The notes beneath the pieces were generated by a model. It saw nothing but the letters and a program-made list of their open reading frames with translations. It ran no database searches and was not told the DNA's origin. From the NCBI GenBank assembly GCA_035063785.1, contig JAPSFS010000003.1:62001-126000 (forward strand): a stretch of 64,000 nucleotides of DNA. Direction: 5' to 3'. Origin of the DNA: Comamonas_C sp026954015 (GTDB lineage Bacteria; Pseudomonadota; Gammaproteobacteria; Burkholderiales; Burkholderiaceae_C). Below, piece by piece: positions 43,849 to 52,018 of the stretch (positions are counted from its first letter, which is position 1; the number at the start of each line of letters is the position of its first letter). Position numbers and translations under genes: made by a program.

Positions 43849-44115
43849 ATGTCCCTGCTGTCGTTCCTACTGGGTGAAAAGAAGAAGTCCGCGGCGGTCG
43901 CCAAGGAGCGGCTGCAGATCATCCTCGCGCACGAGAGGAGCGGCCGCAACCCCGGCCAGCCCGACTACCTGCCCGCGCTGCAGCGCGAACTCGTCGCGGT
44001 GATCTCCAAGTACGTGCACATCAACCCCGAAGACCTCAAGGTGCATTTCGAGCGCCAGGACGAGCTCGAGGTGCTGCAGGTGAAGATCGAGCTGCCCGAA
44101 GCGGCGCGCGGCTGA
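43849..44115 (+). CDS. minE: cell division topological specificity factor MinE
   Basis: MinE frees MinC from MinD and sets pole-to-pole oscillation. The 88-residue product has the anti-MinCD region (SLLSFLLGEKKKSAAVAKERL, residues 2-22) and the topological domain (LQRELVAVISKYVHI, then LEVLQVKIELPE). GGAGGGAGG at 43831-43839 is nine bases from ATG 43849 and only three from the alternate GTG 43843, so ATG 43849 is chosen. It ends one base before the convergent greB stop. Confidence 0.95.
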   Translation: MSLLSFLLGEKKKSAAVAKERLQIILAHERSGRNPGQPDYLPALQRELVAVISKYVHINPEDLKVHFERQDELEVLQVKIELPEAARG

Positions 44116-44116
44116 A

Positions 44117-44680
44117 TCAACCGCCCGCCGGCTCGGGGTAGCTGACCGCCAGCACCTCCAGCGTGCGCAGCCCGGCGGGGGTCTGTAGCTGCACTTCGTC
44201 GCCCTCGTGCGCCTTGAGCAGTGCGCGCGCCACGGGCGAGACCCAGCTCACCTGCTGGTGGGCGGTGTCCACCTCGTCGATGCCGAGGATGGTCACGGTG
44301 CGCTCCTCGCCCAGGTCGTCGACATAGGTAACGGTGGCGCCAAAGAACACCTGATCGCTGCCCGCGTGCACGCTCGGGTCCACCACCTCGGCGATCTCCA
44401 GGCGCTTGGTGAGAAACCGGATGCGCCGGTCGATCTCGCGCAGGCGCTTCTTGCCGTAGAGGTAATCGCCGTTTTCCGAACGGTCGCCGTTGAGCGCCGC
44501 CCAGTGCACCACCTCCACCACCTGGGGGCGCTCTTCGTCGATGAGCTGCAGCAGCTCGGCGCGCAGGCGCGCGTGGCCCTGCGGCGTGAGGTAGTTCTTC
44601 GCACCCGCCGGTATCGGGGCCGACGCCAGCGGCGCGTCGTCCTCGTCGCCGTCGCTTTCCTTGGTGAAGGCCTTGTTCAT
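44117..44680 (-). CDS. greB: transcription elongation factor GreB
   Basis: GreB enters the RNA polymerase secondary channel to restart backtracked complexes. The 187-residue product has the coiled-coil start YLTPQGHARLRAELLQLIDEE and the hallmark GDRSENGDYLYGKKRLREID. SRVDP-like VVDPSVHAG and the C-terminal FKBP-like domain follow. The extra N-terminal acidic stretch (ESDGDEDDAP) is longer than in E. coli GreB. ATG 44680 overlaps the flavin reductase stop by four bases. Confidence 0.94.
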   Translation of the reverse strand: MNKAFTKESDGDEDDAPLASAPIPAGAKNYLTPQGHARLRAELLQLIDEERPQVVEVVHWAALNGDRSENGDYLYGKKRLREIDRRIRFLTKRLEIAEVVDPSVHAGSDQVFFGATVTYVDDLGEERTVTILGIDEVDTAHQQVSWVSPVARALLKAHEGDEVQLQTPAGLRTLEVLAVSYPEPAGG

Positions 44681-45231
44681 GGCCGCACGCCGCGCGCGCC
44701 GCCAACGGCGAGCCGGCCCAACGGATGCTCGGTATAGAACATGCCACCGTGGTAGAGCAGCGGCGCGCTGTCCGCGCGGTGGCTGCAGTGCATCACGGCG
44801 CCGACGAGGATGGTGTGATCGCCCTCGCGGTGGTGACTGCGGTGAGCGCACTCGAAAACCGCCGCGGCCCCCGCGATCACCGGCATGCCGGTCAGGCCCG
44901 GCTGCCACGACACGCCCGCGAACCGGTCCACGCCGCGCGTGGCAAAGCGCACCGCCAGCTCGCGCTGCTCCACCGTGAGCACGTGGATGGCGTAGTGCCG
45001 CGCGGCGGTGAACGCCGCCAGCGAGGTCGCCCGGTGCGCCAGGCTCCAGAGCACCAGCGGCGGGTCGAGCGAGACCGAATTGAACGAATTGACCGTGAGC
45101 CCCACCGGCGCGCCGTCCGGCGCGAGCGTGGTCACGATGGTCACGCCCGTGGCAAACATGCCGAGCGCGTCGCGCAGCGCACGCGGCGCGACCTCGGGCA
45201 CGGCCAGTTGCGCGGGATTCAGGGGTTTCAC
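44677..45231 (-). CDS. flavin reductase family protein
   Basis: The 184-residue product has the flavin reductase-like fold: ALRDALGMFATGVTIVTTLAPD at the start, VGLTVNSFNSVSLDPPLVLWSL, and DHTILVGAV with HGGMFY in the latter part. Such proteins reduce FMN or FAD for monooxygenases, and their partner is not in the window. The start is GTG at 45231 in the context of GGGG runs; a -10-like GATAAT sits at 45263-45268 on the minus strand, giving a short leader. Translation is coupled to greB by an ATGA overlap, an unusual pairing. Confidence 0.87.
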   Translation of the reverse strand: MKPLNPAQLAVPEVAPRALRDALGMFATGVTIVTTLAPDGAPVGLTVNSFNSVSLDPPLVLWSLAHRATSLAAFTAARHYAIHVLTVEQRELAVRFATRGVDRFAGVSWQPGLTGMPVIAGAAAVFECAHRSHHREGDHTILVGAVMHCSHRADSAPLLYHGGMFYTEHPLGRLAVGGARGVRP

Positions 45232-45337
45232 TGTGGGGGGAATGCGGAAAATGCGAACTGCGATTATCCCGGCCTTGCGCGCCCTGCGCAGGCTCGGACG
45301 CGGGCACCTGCGCCGCGCGTCGTCGGGACAGCGGCGC

Positions 45338-45886
45338 TCAGCGGCTGTCGCGCAGGCGCCATTCGGCGCGGTTCAGGTCGTCGCGCGCCCTGGAGAGGCT
45401 TCGATCCAGATCACGCAGGTTCTCGCGCAGCCGGTCGCGCAGCGCATCGTCCTTTTCCTTGCGCAATTTCTGCTGCAGGTCGTCCTGCTCGCGCTGCAGG
45501 CGTTTCAAGTCCTGCTCGGCGTCGTACACCCTCCGCCCTACCCGGTAGCGGTCGAGGAATCCGGCCTCAATCTGCGGCGGGCAGGAGTTGTAGTAGCTGC
45601 GGCCGTCGCGTCCCCAGCGCTCGCCGTTTTCCGGCGTGCAAAAGCGCGTGATGCCCGCATTCCAGCCGTTCAGGTACTGCGTCTCGTTGGGTCTCACGCC
45701 CGCTTCGGCGCACGCCTCGCGGATATCCTCCAGGCGCGCACGCGGGTGACCCTTGAGCGCATCGCGCATGCCCTGTTCGCCCCAGTTGGCGGTGCGGCAT
45801 TCCTCCACGCTCATCGCGGCGCAGCCCGCCAGCACTGCGGTGGCGCCGAGGGCCACGAACAGGCCGGTACGGCGCAGCAATTCCAT
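45338..45886 (-). CDS. DUF2799 lipoprotein
   Basis: The 182-residue product has a signal sequence with a clear lipobox VLAGC near residue 22. The mature part starts MSVEECRTANWGEQG and has ETQYLNGWNAGITRFCTPENG, the conserved DUF2799 pattern. A highly charged C-terminal helix rich in Arg, Asp, Glu and Leu (RREQDDLQQKLRKEKDD-like) forms a likely coiled coil. Function is unknown; the likely place is the outer-membrane inner face. It begins 11 bases after the universal stress gene and may share its transcript. Confidence 0.85.
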   Translation of the reverse strand: MELLRRTGLFVALGATAVLAGCAAMSVEECRTANWGEQGMRDALKGHPRARLEDIREACAEAGVRPNETQYLNGWNAGITRFCTPENGERWGRDGRSYYNSCPPQIEAGFLDRYRVGRRVYDAEQDLKRLQREQDDLQQKLRKEKDDALRDRLRENLRDLDRSLSRARDDLNRAEWRLRDSR

Positions 45887-45897
45887 GATCGTCTCCG

Positions 45898-46320
45898 TCA
45901 GCGCACGAGCAACACCGGTACGCTGCACCGGGCGAGCACCTGGGTGCTCACCGAACCCATCACGAGCTTGCCCAGCGCACCGTGGCCATGCGTGCCCATG
46001 ACAATCAGATCGAACGACCCCGACTCGGCGGTGGCGGCGATCGTGTCGCCGACCAGACCGACCTTGGAGACCTCCGTGATCTTCACGCCCTTGCGTCCCA
46101 GGTACTCGCGCACCGGCGCCATCACGTTCTCGGCGCCATCGGCGTAATAGGCGTCGATGGCTTCCTTGCTCAACAGCCCGCGCGCGCGTGGCGGCAGCGA
46201 GGGCTGCACCGTGACCGCGGTGTAGTCGTGCTCCGGCCCCAACATCTCGTCGTGGCTGGCGAGGTAGTCGAGCATCTTCTGGGTATAGGGGCTGCCATCG
46301 ACGGCGAGCAGGATGTGCAT
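45898..46320 (-). CDS. universal stress protein, UspA family
   Basis: The 140-residue product has the Usp fold: HILLAVDGSPYTQKMLDYL at the start and the nucleotide-binding signature GTHGHGALGKLVMGSVSTQVLARCSVPVLLVR at the end, which includes the G-2x-G-9x-G-(S/T) pattern. This suggests ATP binding. Members respond to starvation, redox and growth arrest; the exact role is unknown. It is divided from pckG by about 85 bases and leads a two-gene unit with the DUF2799 lipoprotein. Confidence 0.92.
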   Translation of the reverse strand: MHILLAVDGSPYTQKMLDYLASHDEMLGPEHDYTAVTVQPSLPPRARGLLSKEAIDAYYADGAENVMAPVREYLGRKGVKITEVSKVGLVGDTIAATAESGSFDLIVMGTHGHGALGKLVMGSVSTQVLARCSVPVLLVR

Positions 46321-46405
46321 GGGCGCGCTCCAACAGGGGTGGTGGCGCGTGCCGGACCGCCCCGGCACGCCCCAAACATCATACTGGCCGGGGCGGCAGG
46401 CCCTT

Positions 46406-48271
46406 TCAGAGGCCCAGGCGCTGCTGCAGCGCGGCCCGCGTGGCGAGCAGTTGCCGCGGCAGGTGGTACGCGAGCTTGTCGAAATGTGCGTCGTGCAGCT
46501 TGAGCTCCTCGCCCCAGGCCGTCGCATCAATGCGCGTGACCGTGGCGAACTGCTCGGTCGAGAAGTTCAGCCCCTGCCAGTTGATCTCGCCGTACGCGGG
46601 GGCGATGCCAAACGCCGTCTGCGTGCCCTGTGCCGTGCCCTCGATGCGGTCAAGCATCCACTTGAGCACGCGCATGTTCTCGCCGTAGCCCGGCCAGACG
46701 AACTTGCCGTCGGCGCCCTTGCGAAACCAGTTCACGCAGTAGATGCGCGGCAGTGTCGCGCCGTGGGCCTGGAGCTTTTCGCCCAGGTTCAGCCAGTGCT
46801 GGAAGTAGTCGCTCATGTTGTAGCCGGTGAAGGGCAGCATGGCGAACGGGTCGCGGCGCACCACGCCCTGCTGGCCCACGGCGGCGGCGGTCGTTTCGCT
46901 GCCCATGGTCGCGGCCATGTATACGCCTTCCTGCCAGTCGCGTGCCTCGGTCACGAGCGGCACGGTGGTGGAGCGGCGGCCACCGAAGATCATCGCGTCG
47001 ATCTTCACGCCCGCGGGATCGTCCCAGGCGGCATCCAGCGCCGGGTTGTTGGTCGCGGCGGCGGTGAAACGCGCGTTCGGGTGCGCGGCCTTGGCACCGG
47101 TTTCCCTGGCAATCGCGGGCGTCCAGTCCTGGCCCTTCCAGTCGACGAGGTGCTCGGGCAGCTTGCCGCCGTGGTCCGCCTCCATGCCTTCCCACCACAC
47201 GTCGCCGTCGTCGGTGAGCGCCACGTTGGTGAAGATCACGTCGCGCGCGAGGCTCAGCATGCAGTTGGGGTTGGTCTTCATGTTGGTGCCGGGCGCGACA
47301 CCGAAGTACCCGGCTTCGGGGTTGATCGCGCGCAAAGTCCCATCGGGCTGCGGCTTGATCCAGGCGATGTCGTCGCCGATGGTCGTGACCTTCCAGCCGT
47401 CGAAGCCCGCGGGCGGCACGAGCATCGAAAAGTTCGTCTTGCCGCAGGCGCTCGGGAAGGCGGCGGCCACGTGGTACTTCTTGCCGGCGGGGTTTTGCAC
47501 GCCCAGGATCAGCATGTGCTCGGCGAGCCACCCTTCGTCGCGCCCCATGGTGGAGGCAATGCGCAGCGCCAGGCACTTCTTGCCCAGCAGCGCGTTGCCG
47601 CCGTAGCCCGAGCCGTAGCTCCAGATCTCGCGCGTCTCGGGGTAATGCACGATGTACTTGGTCTCGTTGCACGGCCAGGCGCTGTCCTTTGCGCCAGCGG
47701 CGAGCGGCACACCGACGGTGTGCATGCAGGGCACGAAGGCGCCATCGGTACCCATCACGTCGTGCACCGCGCGGCCCATGCGCGTCATGAGCTTCATGTT
47801 CACCGCGACGTAGGCGCTGTCGGAAAGCTCCACGCCGATCTGCGCGATCGGGCTGCCCAGCGGCCCCATCGAGAACGGGATCACGTACATGGTGCGCCCG
47901 GCCATGCAGCCGTCGAACAGCGGGCGCAGCGTGGCGCGCATCTCGGCAGGCGCCATCCAGTTGTTCGTGGGGCCGGCGTCTTCCTTCTTTTCGGAGCAGA
48001 TGAAGGTGCGCCCCTCGACGCGCGCCACATCCGAGGGGTTGGAGCACGCCAGGTAGGAATTGGGGCGCCTGGCCGGGTTCAGGCGCTTGAAGGTGCCGGC
48101 GTCGACGAGCTGCTGGCACAGGCGGTCGTATTCCTCCTGGCTGCCGTCGCACCAGTGGATGCGCGCGGGCTTGCACAGTGCCGCCATGTCGGCCACCCAG
48201 GCAACCAGCCTGGCGTTCTTCACATAGGTGGGCGCCTGCACGTTCAGGCCTTGCATCGTGGGTACGTTCAT
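46406..48271 (-). CDS. pckG: phosphoenolpyruvate carboxykinase (GTP)
   Basis: PckG makes phosphoenolpyruvate from oxaloacetate and GTP in gluconeogenesis. The 621-residue product fits the GTP class in length and has its marks: GGNALLGKKCLALRIAS, FPSACGKTNFSML (phosphate loop with the reactive Cys), the metal-binding region GDDIAWI and FGGRRSTTVPLV, and FAMLPFTGYNMSDYF. The ATP-type enzyme has different signatures. A promoter candidate lies at 48429-48457, giving a leader of about 150 bases with a strong hairpin (48299-48376). Confidence 0.96.
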   Translation of the reverse strand: MNVPTMQGLNVQAPTYVKNARLVAWVADMAALCKPARIHWCDGSQEEYDRLCQQLVDAGTFKRLNPARRPNSYLACSNPSDVARVEGRTFICSEKKEDAGPTNNWMAPAEMRATLRPLFDGCMAGRTMYVIPFSMGPLGSPIAQIGVELSDSAYVAVNMKLMTRMGRAVHDVMGTDGAFVPCMHTVGVPLAAGAKDSAWPCNETKYIVHYPETREIWSYGSGYGGNALLGKKCLALRIASTMGRDEGWLAEHMLILGVQNPAGKKYHVAAAFPSACGKTNFSMLVPPAGFDGWKVTTIGDDIAWIKPQPDGTLRAINPEAGYFGVAPGTNMKTNPNCMLSLARDVIFTNVALTDDGDVWWEGMEADHGGKLPEHLVDWKGQDWTPAIARETGAKAAHPNARFTAAATNNPALDAAWDDPAGVKIDAMIFGGRRSTTVPLVTEARDWQEGVYMAATMGSETTAAAVGQQGVVRRDPFAMLPFTGYNMSDYFQHWLNLGEKLQAHGATLPRIYCVNWFRKGADGKFVWPGYGENMRVLKWMLDRIEGTAQGTQTAFGIAPAYGEINWQGLNFSTEQFATVTRIDATAWGEELKLHDAHFDKLAYHLPRQLLATRAALQQRLGL

Positions 48272-48298
48272 GGGGTGCTTCCTCAACTTGAAAACCGT

Positions 48299-48376
48299 CT
48301 TTTCAAAGGAAGCGGGCCGGATGAATGACGCATGCAGGCATGCGCCGCTCCGGCCATGGGCGCTGCCTTTGAAAAG
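48299..48376. promoter_or_regulatory. leader hairpin upstream of pckG
   Basis: Inverted arms CTTTTCAAAGG (48299-48309) and CCTTTGAAAAG (48366-48376) are perfect over 11 bases and extend imperfectly inward. A further similar motif, CTTGAAAACC, lies at 48287-48296. The hairpin lies within the predicted 5' untranslated region of pckG. No known riboswitch class was recognised. It might regulate translation or bind a protein. Confidence 0.5.
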
Positions 48377-48428
48377 GGGGCTGCTCACGCACCGGCAGGC
48401 CAGAACTGGCCGGGCGCCGGGGTTGTCG

Positions 48429-48457
48429 ATTCTAGGAAGCCCCTCGAGATTTGTCTC
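48429..48457 (-). promoter_or_regulatory. candidate pckG promoter
   Basis: On the minus strand GAGACA (48452-48457) and TAGAAT (48429-48434) form a -35/-10 pair with a 17-base spacer. The transcription start would fall near 48422, about 150 bases before the pckG start codon. Confidence 0.45.
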
Positions 48458-48483
48458 CCGATCGGGCCGGAAAATCATGAAAA

Positions 48484-48505
48484 TGATGCATGACTTTATG
48501 CATCA
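48484..48505. promoter_or_regulatory. perfect palindrome TGATGCAT-N6-ATGCATCA, possible operator
   Basis: Arms at 48484-48491 and 48498-48505 are exact inverted copies in an AT-rich stretch unlike its surroundings. It lies about 30 bases upstream of the candidate pckG -35 and downstream of the small-gene terminator. It may be an activator or repressor site for pckG. Confidence 0.4.
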
Positions 48506-48520
48506 GAATCGTTATCCGGA

Positions 48521-48545
48521 AACAACAAGACCCCGCGAAGCGGGG
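48521..48545 (-). terminator. rho-independent terminator of the small membrane-protein gene
   Basis: The stem CCCCGC / GCGGGG (48531-48536 and 48540-48545) with a GAA loop is followed on the minus strand by TCTTGTTGTT, a T-rich tail. It ends the transcript of the 51-residue gene. Confidence 0.75.
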
Positions 48546-48571
48546 CCTTGCCGGGTAGCGTACGGGAGGGA

Positions 48572-48727
48572 TCAGCCGACCGTCACGGCGATCATCGCCA
48601 GGATGAAGATCAGCATGGCGCCATACGCCGGAATCACCAGCGGGATGATCGACGCGACCGACTCCACGGCGTCCACTTCGTGGTCCTGCTGCTGGGCCTC
48701 GGGGGCAGTGGCGTGCTGATCGGACAT
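48572..48727 (-). CDS. small single-pass membrane protein, 51 aa
   Basis: The gene encodes a Gln/Glu/Asp-rich head (MSDQHATAPEAQQQDHEVDA) and one hydrophobic segment of about 25 residues ending IFILAMIAVTVG. GGAGAG seven bases upstream of the ATG and a terminator downstream argue that it is a real gene although short. I know of no family. The acidic head, with N-in or N-out orientation undecided, may interact with another membrane protein. It lies alone between pckG and dprA. Confidence 0.65.
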   Translation of the reverse strand: MSDQHATAPEAQQQDHEVDAVESVASIIPLVIPAYGAMLIFILAMIAVTVG

Positions 48728-48793
48728 GGCGGACTCTCCTGTGTTTTCGCTGGCAAACGTGTGGGCGTAGTGTAACGCAGCCTCCGGCACGGG

Positions 48794-49951
48794 TCAGGCT
48801 GCTGCGACGCGCTGGAACAGTCCGCCGGGCAGGCGTGCCACCGCGCCCGCGAGTTCGTGTTCGAGCAGCCGTGCCTGCAGCGTGGCGACGTCCATGCCGG
48901 TGCGTGCGGCCAGCACATCCAGCGGCAGAGGGTCGAACCCGAGCGCCTGCAGCACGGGGTCCGTCTCCGCGGGTGCAGGAACGGGCGCGGCGGTGGGGGC
49001 GAGCGACGGCTGCGCGCGCGGCGCGAGGCGCAGCTCTTCGAGCACGTCCTGCGCGGTCTCGACCAGCTTCGCGCCCTGGCGGATGAGCGCGTGGCAGCCG
49101 CGCGATTGCGGCGCGTGGATCGAGCCGGGGATGGCGAAGACCTCGCGCCCCTGCTCGCTCGCGAGGCGCGCGGTGATGAGCGAACCCGACGCGAGCGCAG
49201 CCTCGACCACGAGCGTGCCCTGCGCGAGCCCGGCGATGATGCGGTTGCGCCGCGGAAAGTTGCCGGCGAACGGCGGCGTGCCCAGCGGGTACTCGCTCAC
49301 GAGCAGGCCGGCCTCGGCGATGCGCGCGGCCAACGCCACATGTGCGCGCGGGTAGATCTGGTCCAGCCCCGTGCCCACCACGGCCAGCGTGGCTGCGGTC
49401 GACGGCTCGGGTGCGGCGGCGAGCGCGCCTTCGTGCGCTGCCGCGTCTATGCCCCGCGCCAGCCCCGAGACGATGCACAGCCCGGCCTCGCGCAGCGACC
49501 GCGCGAAGGCGCGCGCGTTGGCGGCGCCCTGTGCGGTGGGGTTGCGGCTGCCGACGATGGCCAGGCTCTGCGCGGGGGCAAACCCGCCACCGCCGTGCAC
49601 GAGCTCGGGCGCGCCTTCAAGGTACAGCAACACGGGCGGGTCGTCGGTGGCCAGCAGCGCCTGCGGGTAGGCCGCGTCGCCCAGGGTGACGATGGCGCGC
49701 GCAACGCTCGCAGGAGGCGCCTCGCGCAGCCACTGCCAGGTGCGCTGCACGAGCGCGTCGAACGCCTCGCCGCTGCGCGTGGCGAGCGCTTGTGCCTGCG
49801 CCGCGCTCACGCATTCGCGCCACGCCGCAATGTCCCTGGAAAAAATCGCCTGCGGCAGGCCCCAGCGCGCCAGCAGGCGCCGTGCCGCCATCGGGCCGAC
49901 GCCGGGCGCCGTGGTCAGGCGCAGCCAGGCCAGCAGTTCGTCGCGTTGCAT
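48794..49951 (-). CDS. dprA: DNA-processing protein DprA
   Basis: DprA binds incoming single-stranded DNA and loads RecA in natural transformation. The 385-residue product has the Rossmann fold: AIVGSRNPTAQG, SGLARGIDAAAHEGAL, TLAVVGTGLDQIYPR, GNFPRRNRIIAGL and ALASGSLITARLASEQGREVFAIPGS. The C-terminal winged-helix-like part (DPLPLDVLAARTGMD) follows. ATG 49951 (MQRDELLAWLRLT) fits the family's usual start; GTG 49978 is possible. No clear ribosome site was seen for either. It is downstream of the LysM gene. Confidence 0.93.
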   Translation of the reverse strand: MQRDELLAWLRLTTAPGVGPMAARRLLARWGLPQAIFSRDIAAWRECVSAAQAQALATRSGEAFDALVQRTWQWLREAPPASVARAIVTLGDAAYPQALLATDDPPVLLYLEGAPELVHGGGGFAPAQSLAIVGSRNPTAQGAANARAFARSLREAGLCIVSGLARGIDAAAHEGALAAAPEPSTAATLAVVGTGLDQIYPRAHVALAARIAEAGLLVSEYPLGTPPFAGNFPRRNRIIAGLAQGTLVVEAALASGSLITARLASEQGREVFAIPGSIHAPQSRGCHALIRQGAKLVETAQDVLEELRLAPRAQPSLAPTAAPVPAPAETDPVLQALGFDPLPLDVLAARTGMDVATLQARLLEHELAGAVARLPGGLFQRVAAA

Positions 49952-50002
49952 GGCGGTGGTGAAGCGGTCGGCCGGCACGCGCGGCCGACGCGCGATGGGC
50001 GC

Positions 50003-51223
50003 TTATTCGGGGCTGACCAGGCGGTCGCCCACGCGCACCGCGTCATCCACCTGCAGCAGCAACACGTAGGAGACGCGGTCGAAGGTGCGGAACACCATGG
50101 CGTTGCCGCTGACCTCGCTGGGCAGCGTCATCATCGGACGCAGCTCGTCGGTCTTGTCCTTGACGCGCTCTCCGCCGCGCAGCACCGTGAGCACATGGCC
50201 GACTTCCAGGCCGTCCCTGCTGCCGCGGTTGATAGCGATGACCTGGTTCTGTCCCGCATACGTCACCGACATGCTGCCGTAGAGCGAGACGACGCGCGCC
50301 TCCACCGGCGCCTGTGGCGCGCGCGGCACGTAGTTGAGGAAACTGCGTTTGGCCGCCGGCAGCAACCGGTCGCCGGGGCGCACTTCCTCCTTGACGCCGG
50401 AAATCTCCACGGTGGCCGGAACGATGTCCAGCGTCACCTTGTCGTCGCCATCCGGCACTTCGACGGTGGTTTCACCGCGCACGAGCGCAGCGCGCGACAC
50501 GTACTGCGCCTCGTAGCCGAGGATTTCACCGGTCACCGGGTCTTTCATCGGCACGGCGTTGCGGAAGACGCGCCACTGGCGCGGCGTGTCGGCATTCATC
50601 TGCAGCGGGTTGCCATCGGGGCCGCGCACGTACACGCGGTCGCCGTTGCTCGCGATCGAATGGTCGCCGCGCATCGCGACGACGCGCGGCACCTGCGCGA
50701 GCGTGAGTTCATCGACCACCTCGGGTTCGACGAGGAAGGGCTCGATCAGATGCGGCTGCAGCGTCGGCAGCGCGTTGTCCGACAGGCTTTCGTAGCGTGT
50801 GCGCGGCGAGACGCGCACCGTTTCGTTGGCACCGCCGGTGCGCAGGCGCGCGTAGCCGCCGGATTTTTCCAGGTACAGCGTCTGGCCGGGATAGATCAGG
50901 TGCGGGTTGCGGATGGTCTGCAGGTTCATGCCCCACAGCTCGGGCCAGCGCCAAGGGCGCTTCAGGTACAGCCCCGAAATCGCCCAGAGCGTGTCGCCGC
51001 GCTTGACGACGTAGGTGTCGGGCGCGTTGGGCGCGAGTTCGGATAGCGGCACGCCGCGCGTGGCGACCTGCTGGGCGGTGGCGCGCTGCTGGCCGGTGAT
51101 CGGGTACTTCTGCGCCCATACCGCTTCCGGCAACACCAGGCCCGCCAGCGCGGTCACCGAGACCAGCACGGCGGCGCGCCGTCTGGCCGATGTCTGGATG
51201 ATGCTGCTCTTGTTGTCATGCAT
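50003..51223 (-). CDS. LysM-domain peptidoglycan-binding protein
   Basis: The 406-residue product has a signal region (residues 1-38, ending VLPEAVWA), then one LysM domain (about 70-120: YVVKRGDTLWAISGLYLKRP, WGMNLQTIRNPHLIYPG). A large C-terminal part with beta-rich strings such as LVLPSEV-like and RGGERVKDKTDEL follows. It probably binds the cell wall in the periplasm. The same gene order (LysM protein, dprA, def, fmt) occurs in other Burkholderiales. GAGGGA lies seven bases before ATG 51223; the longer open frame is rejected. Confidence 0.88.
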   Translation of the reverse strand: MHDNKSSIIQTSARRRAAVLVSVTALAGLVLPEAVWAQKYPITGQQRATAQQVATRGVPLSELAPNAPDTYVVKRGDTLWAISGLYLKRPWRWPELWGMNLQTIRNPHLIYPGQTLYLEKSGGYARLRTGGANETVRVSPRTRYESLSDNALPTLQPHLIEPFLVEPEVVDELTLAQVPRVVAMRGDHSIASNGDRVYVRGPDGNPLQMNADTPRQWRVFRNAVPMKDPVTGEILGYEAQYVSRAALVRGETTVEVPDGDDKVTLDIVPATVEISGVKEEVRPGDRLLPAAKRSFLNYVPRAPQAPVEARVVSLYGSMSVTYAGQNQVIAINRGSRDGLEVGHVLTVLRGGERVKDKTDELRPMMTLPSEVSGNAMVFRTFDRVSYVLLLQVDDAVRVGDRLVSPE

Positions 51224-51493
51224 GGCTATACGTCCCTCTCGCTGGCAATGCCCTGGCCGAGCGTGCCCGCAATGGACACCAACCCTGGCAGATTCTGGTC
51301 TCAAGCCCTTGATTGAGCAACGATTATTGCCGTACGGTGCGGTTGCATTCCCGAAAAGTGGGGAAAATAGCGACATATTTCGCGCTTTAGAGCAACCTTT
51401 GCCTCGCCGGCGCGGTCCATCACACGGTGACCCGCCCGCCCCGACGCCCGGACCGGCGCGGCGCGCCGCCCGAGTGCACAGGCAGTTGTAACC

Positions 51494-52018
51494 ATGGCCC
51501 TACTTCCGATTCTCTGTTATCCCGATCCACGCCTGCACAAGGTCGCCAAGCCGGTGCAGGCGGTCGATGCGCGCGTGCGCGCGCTCACCGAGGACATGCT
51601 CGCAACGATGTACGACGCCAATGGCATCGGCCTGGCGGCGACGCAGGTGGACGTACACGAACGCGTGATCGTGATCGACGTGTCCGAGGAGCGCAACCAG
51701 CCGCTGGTGCTCATCAACCCGGAGCTGCTGTGGCGCAGCGACGACAGGCAGATCGGCGATGAAGGGTGTCTGTCGGTGCCGGGCATCTACGACAGCGTCG
51801 AGCGCGCCCAGGCGGTGCGCGTGCGCGCGCTCGACGCCGCGGGCAACAGCCGCGAGATCGAGGCCGAAGGACTGCTCGCGGTCTGCATCCAGCACGAGAT
51901 GGACCACCTGATGGGCAAGGTGTTCGTCGAATACCTCTCGCCGCTCAAGCGCGGGCGCATCAAGACCAAGATGCTCAAGCAGCAGAAGGAGCAGCGCCAG
52001 CAGGCGCAGCACGCATGA
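51494..52018 (+). CDS. def: peptide deformylase
   Basis: Def removes the formyl group from new proteins. The 174-residue product has the three motifs: GIGLAATQV near residue 46, EGCLSVPG near residue 90, and the metal-binding HEMDH near residue 134. The Cys in EGCLS and both His bind the iron. Its length is usual. The lipoprotein gene starts within its stop codon (ATGA overlap) and fmt follows, the common def-fmt linkage with one extra gene. Confidence 0.96.
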   Translation: MALLPILCYPDPRLHKVAKPVQAVDARVRALTEDMLATMYDANGIGLAATQVDVHERVIVIDVSEERNQPLVLINPELLWRSDDRQIGDEGCLSVPGIYDSVERAQAVRVRALDAAGNSREIEAEGLLAVCIQHEMDHLMGKVFVEYLSPLKRGRIKTKMLKQQKEQRQQAQHA

